From the NCBI RefSeq assembly GCF_000786655.1, contig NZ_JROM01000022.1, positions 62,001 through 126,000 of the forward strand: a stretch of DNA of 64,000 bases, written 5' to 3'. Of the stretch, positions 9,267 to 16,952 are shown piece after piece. The notes beneath the pieces were generated by a model that saw only the letters and a list, made by a program, of their open reading frames with translations, was not told where the DNA came from and searched no databases. How positions within the stretch are numbered: the stretch's first letter is position 1; the number at the start of each line of letters is the position of its first letter. This DNA is from Kocuria marina (GTDB taxonomy: Bacteria > Actinomycetota > Actinomycetes > Actinomycetales > Micrococcaceae). The position numbers and the translations under genes are program-made.

Positions 9267-9827
9267 ATGTCATCAACCACCGCCCCGGGGACCGAGCTGC
9301 GGTCCATGGATCGCAGGCCGCAGGACAGGAAAGCGCGCCGCGTGATCCTCTCCAGCTACCTGGGCTCCACCACCGAATACTACGACTTCCTGCTCTCCGC
9401 CTCCGCGCTGGTGTTCCCGCACGTGTTCTTCCAGGACCTGGACCCGGTGGCCGGTGTGATCGCCTCCTACGGGACGTTCGCCGCGGGCTACCTCGCGCGG
9501 CCCCTGGGCGGTGCGATCTTCGGTCACTTCGGGGACAAACTGGGCCGGAAGAAGATGCTCATCCTGCCCATGTTCGTCATGGGTATCGGCTCCACGCTGA
9601 TCGGGCTGATCCCGTCCTCCGCGAGCATCGGTTCGTGGGGTGCGATCCTGCTCATCCTGCTGCGCGTATTCCAGGGCATCCCGGCTTCCGCCGGTGTGCA
9701 CTCCGACGACGACGACGCCCACTCGGGCCCGCGCGCACCTACCCTGCCCGGGGAGGTGCGTACGGAGCTGGGCGGGCGTCGTCAAATTCTGACAATATCT
9801 ATTTCTAATCCCTGTGATTATGGCTAA
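9267..9827 (+). pseudogene. Truncated MHS-family (MFS) transporter
   Basis: Residues 1-137 are a clear N-terminus of a metabolite:H+ symporter: a cytoplasmic start, SSYLGSTTEYYDFLL in helix 1, then the GHFGDKLGRKKML loop motif, and RVFQGI at the fourth helix, where the family normally continues with AVGGEWGG. Instead the frame runs into 48 unrelated residues (a run of Asp, then Pro/Arg-rich text) and stops. Eight of the usual twelve helices are gone. Such carriers import aromatic or small organic acids, which fits the neighbouring cat/ben genes. The deletion joint lies near 9680. Confidence 0.85.
9806..9820. promoter_or_regulatory. Inverted repeat before the LysR gene
   Basis: TAATC and GATTA arms separated by 5 nt lie in an AT-rich patch (9783-9840) about 46 bases ahead of the LysR start. 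The shape fits a LysR autoregulatory site (T-N-A type). The promoter boxes themselves are not distinct. Confidence 0.35.
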
Positions 9828-9866
9828 ACTCCATATCAAGGTGGCGGACGGGGACCGGGGAGAACC

Positions 9867-10748
9867 ATGGAGCTTCGACAACTCAACTACTTCATCGCAG
9901 TGGCGGAGGAGCGGCACTTCGGCCGTGCCGCCAAACGCTTGCACATGGCGCAACCGCCGTTGTCGCAACAGATCCGTCAGCTCGAGGAACAGCTCGGCGT
10001 CAAACTGCTGGACCGCACGACCCGGCGCGTGGACCTGACCCCGGCCGGACAGGAGCTGCTGGACCGCGGACGCCAGATCATCAACGAGGTGGAGACGCTC
10101 AAGGCGGACGTCTACCAGGTGGGCAACGGCGCCACCGGGGTGCTGCGCGTGGGCTTCTCTGGCTCGGCCACCTACAGTGTCATGCCGCGGCTCGTGCGCC
10201 ACGCCAAGGAGCAGCTGCCCGGAGTCTCCCTCACCCTGCAGGGCGAGATGTTGACGCCAGCCATGGAGGCAGGACTGCGGGACCACACGCTCGACGCCGC
10301 GATCCTGCGCCCTCCCGTGGCATCCCAGGACATCGAGTACCGGATCGTGGGCCGGGAGAAGCTCGTGGTGGCCATGCCCAGCGACAGCCCCCTGGCGTCC
10401 GGGCGGCCCGTGGCGGCGAACGAACTGCAGGAGCAGAACTTCGTGTCCTACCCGCCGGGATCGGCCGTGCACCGCACCGTGTCCGAGATGTGCCGCCGGG
10501 CGGGCTTCCAGCTGCGCATCGCGCAGGTCACCCACGAGACCTCCACCATGCTCTCGTTTGTCGCGACCAGCAGCGGGATCGCCGTGGTCCCCGAGTCCGT
10601 ACGGGCGCTGCAGCTCGAGGGCGTGCTCTACGCGGGCCTCGAGGATTCCCCCGTGACCGAGATGGCCGTGGCCTGGCGGCGGGACGACCGCTCGGCCCTG
10701 CTGGGCAATTTCCTGAACCTCGTCATGGACGTCACTGACCACGACTGA
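9867..10748 (+). CDS. LysR-type regulator, CatR/BenM-like
   Basis: A 293-residue transcription factor. The winged helix-turn-helix fills residues 1-60 (MELRQLNYFIAVAEE, then the AAKRLHMAQPPLSQQIRQLEE recognition segment), followed by a linker helix and the two-lobed effector-binding domain that extends to the end. The PPLSQQI helix and the overall pattern are typical of CatR/BenM regulators that respond to cis,cis-muconate or benzoate. GGGGAGAACC gives a ribosome site. It reads in the same direction as catB, 31 bases upstream, and very likely controls catB and perhaps catA/benA. The gene is intact, unlike its two upstream neighbours. Confidence 0.85.
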   Translation: MELRQLNYFIAVAEERHFGRAAKRLHMAQPPLSQQIRQLEEQLGVKLLDRTTRRVDLTPAGQELLDRGRQIINEVETLKADVYQVGNGATGVLRVGFSGSATYSVMPRLVRHAKEQLPGVSLTLQGEMLTPAMEAGLRDHTLDAAILRPPVASQDIEYRIVGREKLVVAMPSDSPLASGRPVAANELQEQNFVSYPPGSAVHRTVSEMCRRAGFQLRIAQVTHETSTMLSFVATSSGIAVVPESVRALQLEGVLYAGLEDSPVTEMAVAWRRDDRSALLGNFLNLVMDVTDHD

Positions 10749-10779
10749 CCCGAGCACCACCCGCTCAAGAAAGGCGACC

Positions 10780-11880
10780 ATGAACATCACCCGCATCGAG
10801 GCGATCCCCTACTCGATCCCCTATGTGCACCCCCTGCACTTCGCCTCGGGTTCCGTGACGGAAGCGGACCACGTCCTCGTGCGGGTGCACACGGACGAGG
10901 GCATCGTGGGCACCGCGGACACCCCGCCCCGGCCGTACACCTACGGTGAGACCCAGAAGTCCATCGTGGCGGTGATCGAGGACATCTTCTCCCCGCAGCT
11001 CAGCGGTCTGGACGCCTTCGCCCGGGAGCGGATGCAGACCGTCATGGACCGCACCTTCCACAACCAGACCGCCAAGGGCGCGGTGGACATCGCCGTGTGG
11101 GACGCGATCGGCCAGCTGCTCGGACAACCCGTGTCCACGCTGCTGGGCGGGTACACCGACCACATGAGCGTCTCCCACATGCTGGGGTTCAAGCCCGCGG
11201 AACAGCTGCTCGAGATCGCCCTGGAGTTCCGGGAGACCTACGGGATCACCACCTTCAAGCTCAAGACGGGGCGCCACCCCGTCTCGCTCGACGTCGAGGC
11301 CGCCCGCGTGCTGCGCGAGGGCCTGGGTCCCGAGGCGCGGATCTACATGGACGCCAACCGCGGGTGGAGCGCCAACGAGGCCTCCGAGGTCCTGCGCCTC
11401 ACCGCGGACCTCGGCATGGAGTTCCTCGAGGAGCCGGACGACGCTCGGGAAGTCATGGGCCGACGTCGCCTCGTGAGCACCTCGCCCATCCCGATTGCCG
11501 CGGACGAGTCCGCCCCGAACCTGGGCACGGCGGCCAAGGAGCTGCTGAGCGGGGGAGCGAACCTGCTCGCGATCAAGACCGCGCGCTCGGGCTTCACCGA
11601 GGCCACCAAGATAGTGGGTCTCGCGGAGGGCCTGGGCGTGGACGTCTACGTGGGCAACCAGATCGACACTCAGGTGGGGACCATCGCGTCCGTGACCTTC
11701 GGTGCGGCCTTCTCCCACACGTCCAAACGCGCGGGGGAGCTGTCCAACTTCCTGGACATGGCGGACGACCTGTTGGCCGAGCCCCTGCGGATCGTGGACG
11801 GGAAGATCCACGTGCGGGACGTCCCCGGGGTCGGCACCGTGATCGACGAGGACAAGCTCGCCTACTACCGGGCCCGCTGA
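10780..11880 (+). CDS. catB: Muconate cycloisomerase (enolase superfamily)
   Basis: A 366-residue enzyme of the muconate-lactonising branch of the enolase superfamily, converting cis,cis-muconate to muconolactone in the catechol branch of the beta-ketoadipate pathway. The KLK motif gives catalytic Lys160/Lys162. Metal ligands are Asp191 (MDANRGW), Glu217 (FLEEP) and Asp242 (ADES), and Lys266 is the partner acid/base. AAGGCGA is a modest ribosome site. It sits behind the LysR regulator and ends at a strong terminator hairpin. The next gene, benA, faces it. The pathway context (catA at 13.8 kb) makes muconate the best substrate guess; other enolase-superfamily substrates remain possible. No catC is found in the window. 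Confidence 0.85.
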   Translation: MNITRIEAIPYSIPYVHPLHFASGSVTEADHVLVRVHTDEGIVGTADTPPRPYTYGETQKSIVAVIEDIFSPQLSGLDAFARERMQTVMDRTFHNQTAKGAVDIAVWDAIGQLLGQPVSTLLGGYTDHMSVSHMLGFKPAEQLLEIALEFRETYGITTFKLKTGRHPVSLDVEAARVLREGLGPEARIYMDANRGWSANEASEVLRLTADLGMEFLEEPDDAREVMGRRRLVSTSPIPIAADESAPNLGTAAKELLSGGANLLAIKTARSGFTEATKIVGLAEGLGVDVYVGNQIDTQVGTIASVTFGAAFSHTSKRAGELSNFLDMADDLLAEPLRIVDGKIHVRDVPGVGTVIDEDKLAYYRAR

Positions 11881-11881
11881 G

Positions 11882-11923
11882 GCGGCCCGCCCCCGTCCCT
11901 CGCGCGGGGCGGGGGCGGGCCGC
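11882..11923. terminator. catB terminator hairpin
   Basis: Two perfect 14-nt arms (GCGGCCCGCCCCCG and its complement) with a 14-nt loop start directly after the catB stop. It may also stop transcripts arriving from benA on the other strand. Confidence 0.7.
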
Positions 11924-11998
11924 ATCCTGCGTGCGGTCGTGGGCGGGTGGCGACACCGGGGTCGTCCCGGCTCTCGACTCCCGGCCCAGCAGGGCCCG

Positions 11999-13431
11999 TT
12001 ATTCCTGCTCCGGTACAGCGCCGCGAGCTCGCTGCGGGAATAGATGCCGAACTTGGTATAGATCCCGGCCGCGGCTTCCTCGGCGTCGAGTTCGCTCACG
12101 GCCTTGTCCATGACCTGCTTCCAGTAGCCGTGCTGGACGGGGTACAACCCCTCGTCCTCGGTGCGCACACCGGAGGCCAGGACGTGGGTCATGCCGAGCG
12201 CGGTGGCCTGCTCGTCCGGGCCCTTGATCTCGTGGGCCATGCCGCGGGTCATGTCGTTCCACGGCGCGGAGGTGGCCTGGTACGTCTTCTGGCAGGAGCG
12301 GAACTCCTCGAGATCATCCGGGGTGGCCATACCGGTGGCGTTGAAGAAGTCCTCGTACTGGCGGATCCGGTGGGCGCGGGACTTGTCCGACTCACCCTTG
12401 GGAGCGATGCAGTAGATGGTGACCTCGGTCTTGTCCACGGCGATGGGGCGCACGTGACGGATCTGGGAGGAGAACTGGTCCATGAGGTACACGTTCGGGT
12501 ACAGGCACAGGTTGCGGGAGATGTTGATCATGAAGTTAGCCATCTCCTCGCCGTACTTCTCCACGAGCTCCTCGCGGCGGTCCCACAGGGGGCGGTCCTG
12601 GGGGTTGCCCCACTCCTGCCACAGCAGCAGGTGACCGTGCTCGAACGAGTAGAACCCGCCCTTGGCCTTGCCCCACTTGCCGGCGTCCATGGCCTTGGTG
12701 GTGTTGGTCGAGTCACCCGCGGTACGGCGGGAGGTGGTGGCGGCGTAGTTCCAGTGCGTGGCGGTCACGTGGTAACCGTCCGCGCCGTTCTCCATCTGCA
12801 CCTTCCAGTTGCCGTCATAGGTGTAGGTGGACGCGCCACGCAGCACCTCGAGGCCCTCCGGGGACTGCTCCACGATGGAGTCGATCACCTTGGTGGCGTC
12901 ACCCAGGTGCTCCTCGAGGGGCAGGACGTCCGGGTTCAGCGAGCCGAACAGGAAGCCCTTGTAGTTCTCGAAACGGGCCACCTTGGTGAGGTCGTGGGAG
13001 CCGTCCTTGTTGAAGTTCTCCGGGTAGCCGGCGCCGCGGGAGTCCTTGACCTTGAGCAGCTCACCGGAGTTGCGGAACGTCCAGCCGTGGAACGGGCAGG
13101 TGAACGTGGTGCGGTTGTCGGTCTTACGGCGGCACAGCATGGCACCGCGGTGGGCGCACGCGTTGATCAGGGCGTGCAGTTCACCGTTCTTGTCCCGGGA
13201 GATCACGATGGGCTGACGGCCGATGTACGTGGTGAAGTAGTCGCCCACGTTGGGGATCTGCGAGTCGTGGGCCAGGTACACCCAGTTGCCCTCGAAGATG
13301 TGCTTCATCTCGAGCTCGAAGATCTCGGGGTCGGTGAAGATCTCGCGCTTGGCGCGGATGATCCCCTCCGCGCGGTCGTCCTCGACGGCGCCGTCGAGGA
13401 CTTCGTGCAAACGGCTCAGGGTCTCGGTCAT
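11999..13431 (-). CDS. benA: Benzoate 1,2-dioxygenase large subunit, 3' end frameshifted
   Basis: The alpha subunit of a Rieske ring-hydroxylating dioxygenase that forms benzoate cis-diol. The Rieske site is C92-x-H94 and C112-x2-H115 (CAHRG and CPFHGW). The mononuclear iron site is in [16 protein letters not shown] (Asp, two His). About 477 residues match the full family length. At the very end the frame reads LYRSRN and then runs on for some 410 codons antisense to catB. One inserted base near 12004 would instead give LYRS-x-Glu-stop at 11999, so a single-base deletion (real or sequencing error) beside the natural stop is the simplest reading. AAGGAG precedes the ATG. No benB, benC or benD follows, so an active enzyme is doubtful. 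Confidence 0.8.
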
Positions 13432-13823
13432 GGCGTAACTCCTTGAACATTGGGCGCCGACGTCAGCCGACGAGGTGGTGCGGGTGCGGGACCGAGGGGC
13501 CCCGAGGGGCGCGATCCCGCAGGTGAACCAGCAGTTGCGTATCCCTCATTCTGGTGGAGGGTGACCCCACTCACATCAGGGGAAACCCTAGGCTGAACCT
13601 GGGGTCATTTTTATCGCGTTATGTAATGAGTAACACTCGATTGAATATTTGTTGGATATAGATTCGCCGCACTACTCTGAGACGGACGTCACGGAGCGCA
13701 GTTGCGTGTCTCACGTTCGCCGTCCGGCCCGGGGTCCGATCGACGGGTCCGGAGCGCGGAGCGAGGGGCAGCTGCTATCACCCCCGGACGTCCCCATCTG
13801 CTACGAGAACCGTGGAGGTCACC
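13432..13823. promoter_or_regulatory. Divergent benA/catA control region
   Basis: This 392-base gap separates divergent benA and catA. Bases 13600-13680 are strikingly AT-rich for this genome (ATTTTTATCGCGTTATGTAAT, GAATATTTGTTGGATATAG), the kind of patch where regulator-activated promoters lie. I see no clear inverted repeat and assign no exact boxes. Confidence 0.4.
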
Positions 13824-14708
13824 ATGACTGACAACCCTTCCGCCGCACACCTCAAGGAGAGCCAGGGCACCGCCGTCGAAGCCGGTACCAAGGCCACCGA
13901 GCGTTTCGCCGCTTCCGGCAAGATGTCCAAGCTCGACGTCCCCAAGGAGCGCGTCTCGCTGCTCGCGGGTGCGCTCATCAAGGCCGCCAACGACATCGTG
14001 GAAGAGCACGAGGTCACCTACGAGGAGTACAACGCCCTGAAGGCCTGGCTCATCAAGGTGGGCACGGACGGTGAGTGGCCGCTGTTCCTGGACGTGTGGC
14101 TCGAGCACACCGTGGAGGACGTCAACTCCAAGGAGCGCCCGGGCACCGTGGGCACCATCGAGGGCCCCTACTACGTGCCGAACGCCCCCGAGCTTCAGAC
14201 CCCTGCCACGCTCGAGATGCGCGAGGACGAGGAGGGCACCCCGCTGCTGTTCCACGGTGACTTCACCGACACCGACGGCAACCCCATCAAGGACGCCCAG
14301 GTGGAGATCTGGCACGCCGACGCCGCCGGGTTCTACTCCCAGTACGCGCCGGACATGCCCGAGTGGCTCTTCCGCGGCACCGTCAAGGCGGACGAGAACG
14401 GGCACTTCGAGATCCACACCATGCAGCCCGCTCCGTACCAGATCCCCACGGACGGTGCGTGCGGTCAGCTGATCGCCGCCGCTGGCTGGCACGCGTGGCG
14501 CCCCGCGCACATCCACATCAAGGTCTCCGCTCCCGGCTACCAGCTGGTCACCCAGCAGCTCTACTTCCCGGGTGACCCGCACAACGAGGACGACATCGCC
14601 TCGGCCGTGAAGCCCGAGCTCATGCTGGACGTGCAGGAGCGCGCGGACGGCTCCGGCAACGAGGTCCAGTACGACTACGTGCTCGCCAAGGAAGGCGAGA
14701 GCCGCTGA
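13824..14708 (+). CDS. catA: Catechol 1,2-dioxygenase
   Basis: A 294-residue intradiol ring-cleavage enzyme converting catechol to cis,cis-muconate with non-haem Fe(III). The iron ligands are recognisable as Tyr117 (EGPYYVP), Tyr195 (PAPYQIP), His209 and His211 (RPAHIHIKV). The N-terminal helical linker domain (residues 35-105) precedes the beta-sandwich catalytic domain. The start is the ATG with GGAGGTC just upstream rather than the GTG 12 bases earlier. It is divergent from benA and ends before a hairpin. Together with catB it would carry catechol to muconolactone. The gene is intact and has normal length. Confidence 0.92.
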   Translation: MTDNPSAAHLKESQGTAVEAGTKATERFAASGKMSKLDVPKERVSLLAGALIKAANDIVEEHEVTYEEYNALKAWLIKVGTDGEWPLFLDVWLEHTVEDVNSKERPGTVGTIEGPYYVPNAPELQTPATLEMREDEEGTPLLFHGDFTDTDGNPIKDAQVEIWHADAAGFYSQYAPDMPEWLFRGTVKADENGHFEIHTMQPAPYQIPTDGACGQLIAAAGWHAWRPAHIHIKVSAPGYQLVTQQLYFPGDPHNEDDIASAVKPELMLDVQERADGSGNEVQYDYVLAKEGESR

Positions 14709-14736
14709 GTCTTCCGCTCGGTCCCGTTCCGACGGC

Positions 14737-14774
14737 GCACCCCGCCCCCGTGTTGGCGCACGGCGGTGGGGTGC
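14737..14774 (+). terminator. catA terminator hairpin
   Basis: A 16-bp stem with two imperfect pairs (CACCCCGCCCCCGTG against CACGGCGGTGGGGTG), a 6-nt loop and then CTTTCG follow the catA stop by 28 bases. Confidence 0.55.
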
Positions 14775-14943
14775 TTTCGTTGGCGTGTCCACCGGTGGCG
14801 TCGCTCAGCGGTGCCAGCTGGAGGTGGGTCACCGGCGTGGGTCACCGGCAACGGGCAGCTGCGCCGACCGAGGACGGGTCATAGCAGCGGTCGACTGCAC
14901 CGGTCAGCTTCACCCGTCAAGGGTGCCGAACCTCGGCGGGAAA

Positions 14944-15016
14944 CAGGTGTGGACGATCACACCTGACCGGGGGACAATGCAAAATCATGTGAATATAACG
15001 AAATAAGTCTACTTAT
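14944..15016. promoter_or_regulatory. Two palindromes in an AT-rich patch
   Basis: CAGGTGTG-N6-CACACCTG (14944-14965) and ATAAGT-CT-ACTTAT (15003-15016) flank an AT-rich stretch containing TATAAC. No open frame between 14775 and 15120 looks coding. These look like regulator sites and a promoter, possibly for the C-rich RNA just downstream; the owner is unknown. Confidence 0.4.
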
Positions 15017-15131
15017 GATGCACTCGACCCCCGGATTTCCGGGGGTCCGCGTCGATTCCCGGGATCATCAGTAGCTTTACTTGCGTATCCATGTAGTTGC
15101 CGCATAAAGTGGTGTTGTCGGCCGAAGTGGC

Positions 15132-15270
15132 CCGGGCGCATCCCCCCAAATACGCGCCCGGATGATCCCCCGGCTGGCCGGCGTCCCGATCTCCCCCAGA
15201 TTCGGGATGTCCGACGGGTCCTGCCGATCCCCCAAGTGGCAGGACCCGTCCCCTGTTAACGGGCCTTTTT
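15132..15270 (+). ncRNA. 6C-like small RNA with C-rich loops
   Basis: Three successive stem-loops carry C-runs in their loops. The first has an 8-bp stem (CCGGGCGC/GCGCCCGG) with six Cs in a CCCCCCAAA loop. The second is an imperfect TCCCGA/TCGGGA stem with CTCCCCCA. The third is a perfect 13-bp stem (GACGGGTCCTGCC) with GATCCCCCAAGT in the loop. A further C5 run at 15167-15171 lies between the first two. CCC-N8-GGG-CCTTTTT closes the unit as a terminator at 15251-15270. This is the pattern of the actinobacterial 6C RNA (hairpins with runs of about six Cs), whose loops could pair with G-rich ribosome sites. The strand is set by the terminal T-run. The 5' end is not defined. Confidence 0.6.
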
Positions 15271-15344
15271 CGTGAAAACCCGCTGGACCCGTCGATCGCG
15301 GCGAGCCCCGGGGTCCACCGTGCGGACCACGGCCCGAAGGTCCG

Positions 15345-15830
15345 TCAGGCGAGATCCATGGACCGCAAGCGCGGTAACACCTTGTCCGCGATGCTCACCA
15401 GGGCCGTCTGTTCCTCATCGCTGAGCCGGTCCATGAACGCGGCACGCACCATGTCCAGGTGGGCGGGGGCGGCGCGCGCAATGACCTCGCGCCCGTGCTC
15501 GGTGATCCCCACCACGAGCCCCCGGGCATCGGTGGGACTGGGGGAGCGGCAGATCATGTCCCGCCGTTCCATGCGGGAGAGCATGTGGGACAACCGTGAG
15601 CGTTCCCAGCCCAGTTCCCGTAGCAGTTCACGCGAGGGCAGTTCCCCCGAGTCGCTCTCGGACAGCGGGACGAGGACCTCGTACTCGGACCCGGACAGTT
15701 CGCTGTCGCGCTGCAGCTGCCGGTCCACCGCGCGCTCCATGCTGCGGGACAGGGTCAGGAAGCTGCGCCACACCCGGTCCTCGGTGTCGCTGAGCCACGG
15801 CGTGTGCCGGGTGCCGGTCGTGCTGTCCAT
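15345..15830 (-). CDS. MarR-family transcriptional regulator
   Basis: A 161-residue winged-helix regulator. Dimerisation helices lie at both ends, and the DNA-binding part covers residues 55-110 with SRELLRELGWERSRLSHMLSRMERRDMI as recognition helix region and DARGLVVGITEHG as the wing. Length and layout are typical. It converges on the C-rich RNA at 15.2 kb and is followed on its own strand by nothing close. Ligand and targets cannot be told; the two palindromes at 14.9-15.0 kb are on the far side of its 3' end and are not its own promoter. Confidence 0.85.
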   Translation of the reverse strand: MDSTTGTRHTPWLSDTEDRVWRSFLTLSRSMERAVDRQLQRDSELSGSEYEVLVPLSESDSGELPSRELLRELGWERSRLSHMLSRMERRDMICRSPSPTDARGLVVGITEHGREVIARAAPAHLDMVRAAFMDRLSDEEQTALVSIADKVLPRLRSMDLA

Positions 15831-15886
15831 GGGTGTTTCCTCGTGGTGCGCCGCGCGGGGCGGGTGCTGGTGGGTGGGCGGGGGTG

Positions 15887-16081
15887 TCAGTCCCGGGGGT
15901 CGTGTCTGATCCAGTCCGAATCGTAGTAGTTGCGTCCGTCCCGCCGGTCCCGGTCACGCAGTCGTTCGGCGTAGTCCGTGGGGCGGAGGGGCGAATCGTC
16001 GTCGTCGGGCCGGGTGAGCCGGGACGTGGCCACGAGGCCGAAACCGAGCCCGGCGCCCACGATCATGGTCATCCCGCCCAC
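15887..16081 (-). CDS. Small single-helix membrane protein
   Basis: A 64-residue protein with one N-terminal hydrophobic helix (MTMIVGAGLGFGLVATS) and an acidic/basic C-terminal tail (RPDDDDSPLRP, then many Arg and Asp). The start is GTG at 16081; ATG codons at 16072 and 16066 are alternatives. It lies in the same reading frame as the gene before it, only 15 bases after that gene's TAA, so it could be coupled to it. I do not recognise the family. Confidence 0.5.
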   Translation of the reverse strand: MGGMTMIVGAGLGFGLVATSRLTRPDDDDSPLRPTDYAERLRDRDRRDGRNYYDSDWIRHDPRD

Positions 16082-16096
16082 GATGAACGCCAGGAC

Positions 16097-16777
16097 TTAG
16101 TCGTCCAGCAGGTCCGCGGGCACGGAGGGCCCGAGCCAGGAGGGGACCACGAAGGCCGTGGCGATGCAGCCGAGGCCCAGGAGCAGCAGGGCCGCGGGGA
16201 TCAGCCACAGCTTGGACCATGCGCGACGCACGGGTTGCGTGGGATCCCGGAAGATCGGCAGCGCCTGGGTCTGCACGAGCGCGTACCCCGCGACCCCGGC
16301 CACCGTGAGGACCGCCCCGATGACCCAGCCGAGCCACACGCCCTGCGCGATCAGGCCGAGGCCCACGAGCAGTCCCAGCAGGACCACGGTGAAGGACAGC
16401 CCGCGGCCCATGCGCCGCGCCGCACGCGACGACGCCGCGCGGGACTCCGCTGACGGGGACGCAGCCGGGCGCGGGGTCGCGGCGGACGGGGTTGCAGCGG
16501 ACGGGGACCCGGTGGACGGCGCCGCGGTCGGGGAGCCGGGGGCGGCGGCCGAGCCGGGCGCCGTCGTACCCCGCGCAGCAGAGTGCGTGTCCCGGTCAGC
16601 GGAACCCTGCGTGTTCCCGGGACCCTGCGCGTCCCCGGGACCCGTGGTGCGGATGCCGTAGCTCGGGCGCTCGCGGGGAGCGGGCACGGGCGACCGCGCG
16701 CCGCCGCGTGACGGTGCGTCCTGGGAGGGGGAATCGGACGGGTCGTGCTCGTCCCGTGGGTGCTGGGCAGAAGTCAT
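16097..16777 (-). CDS. Hypothetical membrane protein with low-complexity N-terminus
   Basis: A 226-residue protein. Residues 1-120 are low complexity (Pro, Ala, Ser, Thr, with repeated SAATP units) and likely disordered. Residues 125-175 and 195-215 hold about three hydrophobic helices joined by a short basic loop, and the protein ends in an acidic DLLDD tail. I start it at the ATG for Met-Thr-Ser-Ala-Gln because the sequence before it looks untranslated. No enzyme motif is visible. It probably forms an operon with the small membrane protein directly downstream. Confidence 0.6.
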   Translation of the reverse strand: MTSAQHPRDEHDPSDSPSQDAPSRGGARSPVPAPRERPSYGIRTTGPGDAQGPGNTQGSADRDTHSAARGTTAPGSAAAPGSPTAAPSTGSPSAATPSAATPRPAASPSAESRAASSRAARRMGRGLSFTVVLLGLLVGLGLIAQGVWLGWVIGAVLTVAGVAGYALVQTQALPIFRDPTQPVRRAWSKLWLIPAALLLLGLGCIATAFVVPSWLGPSVPADLLDD

Positions 16778-16915
16778 GGGTAAGTTCTCGGGTGAGGGGA
16801 CAACGGGCTCGCGCGGTGTGCTCGCGCGGGCTGTCTCGACAGGGCCACTGTAGCCCCCTGCGGGAGTCATCCGCGCGGTCCGGGGTACCCCGGGGCTACC
16901 CCGCCCGGGGATTGG

Positions 16916-16939
16916 TGACGTATCATCAAAATACATTCA
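16916..16939. promoter_or_regulatory. Imperfect palindrome before the GST-like gene
   Basis: TGA-C-GTAT, seven bases, then ATAC-AT-TCA ends 13 bases before the start codon. The position over the promoter/leader suggests an operator. No matching regulator is encoded next to it apart from the MarR gene 1.1 kb away. Confidence 0.3.
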
Positions 16940-16952
16940 CGGGAGGTACAGC

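Noticed and set aside
10765-11990. C-terminal 410-codon extension of benA
   Set aside because: It runs antisense through catB with no homologous content and results from a missed stop, not from a fusion protein.
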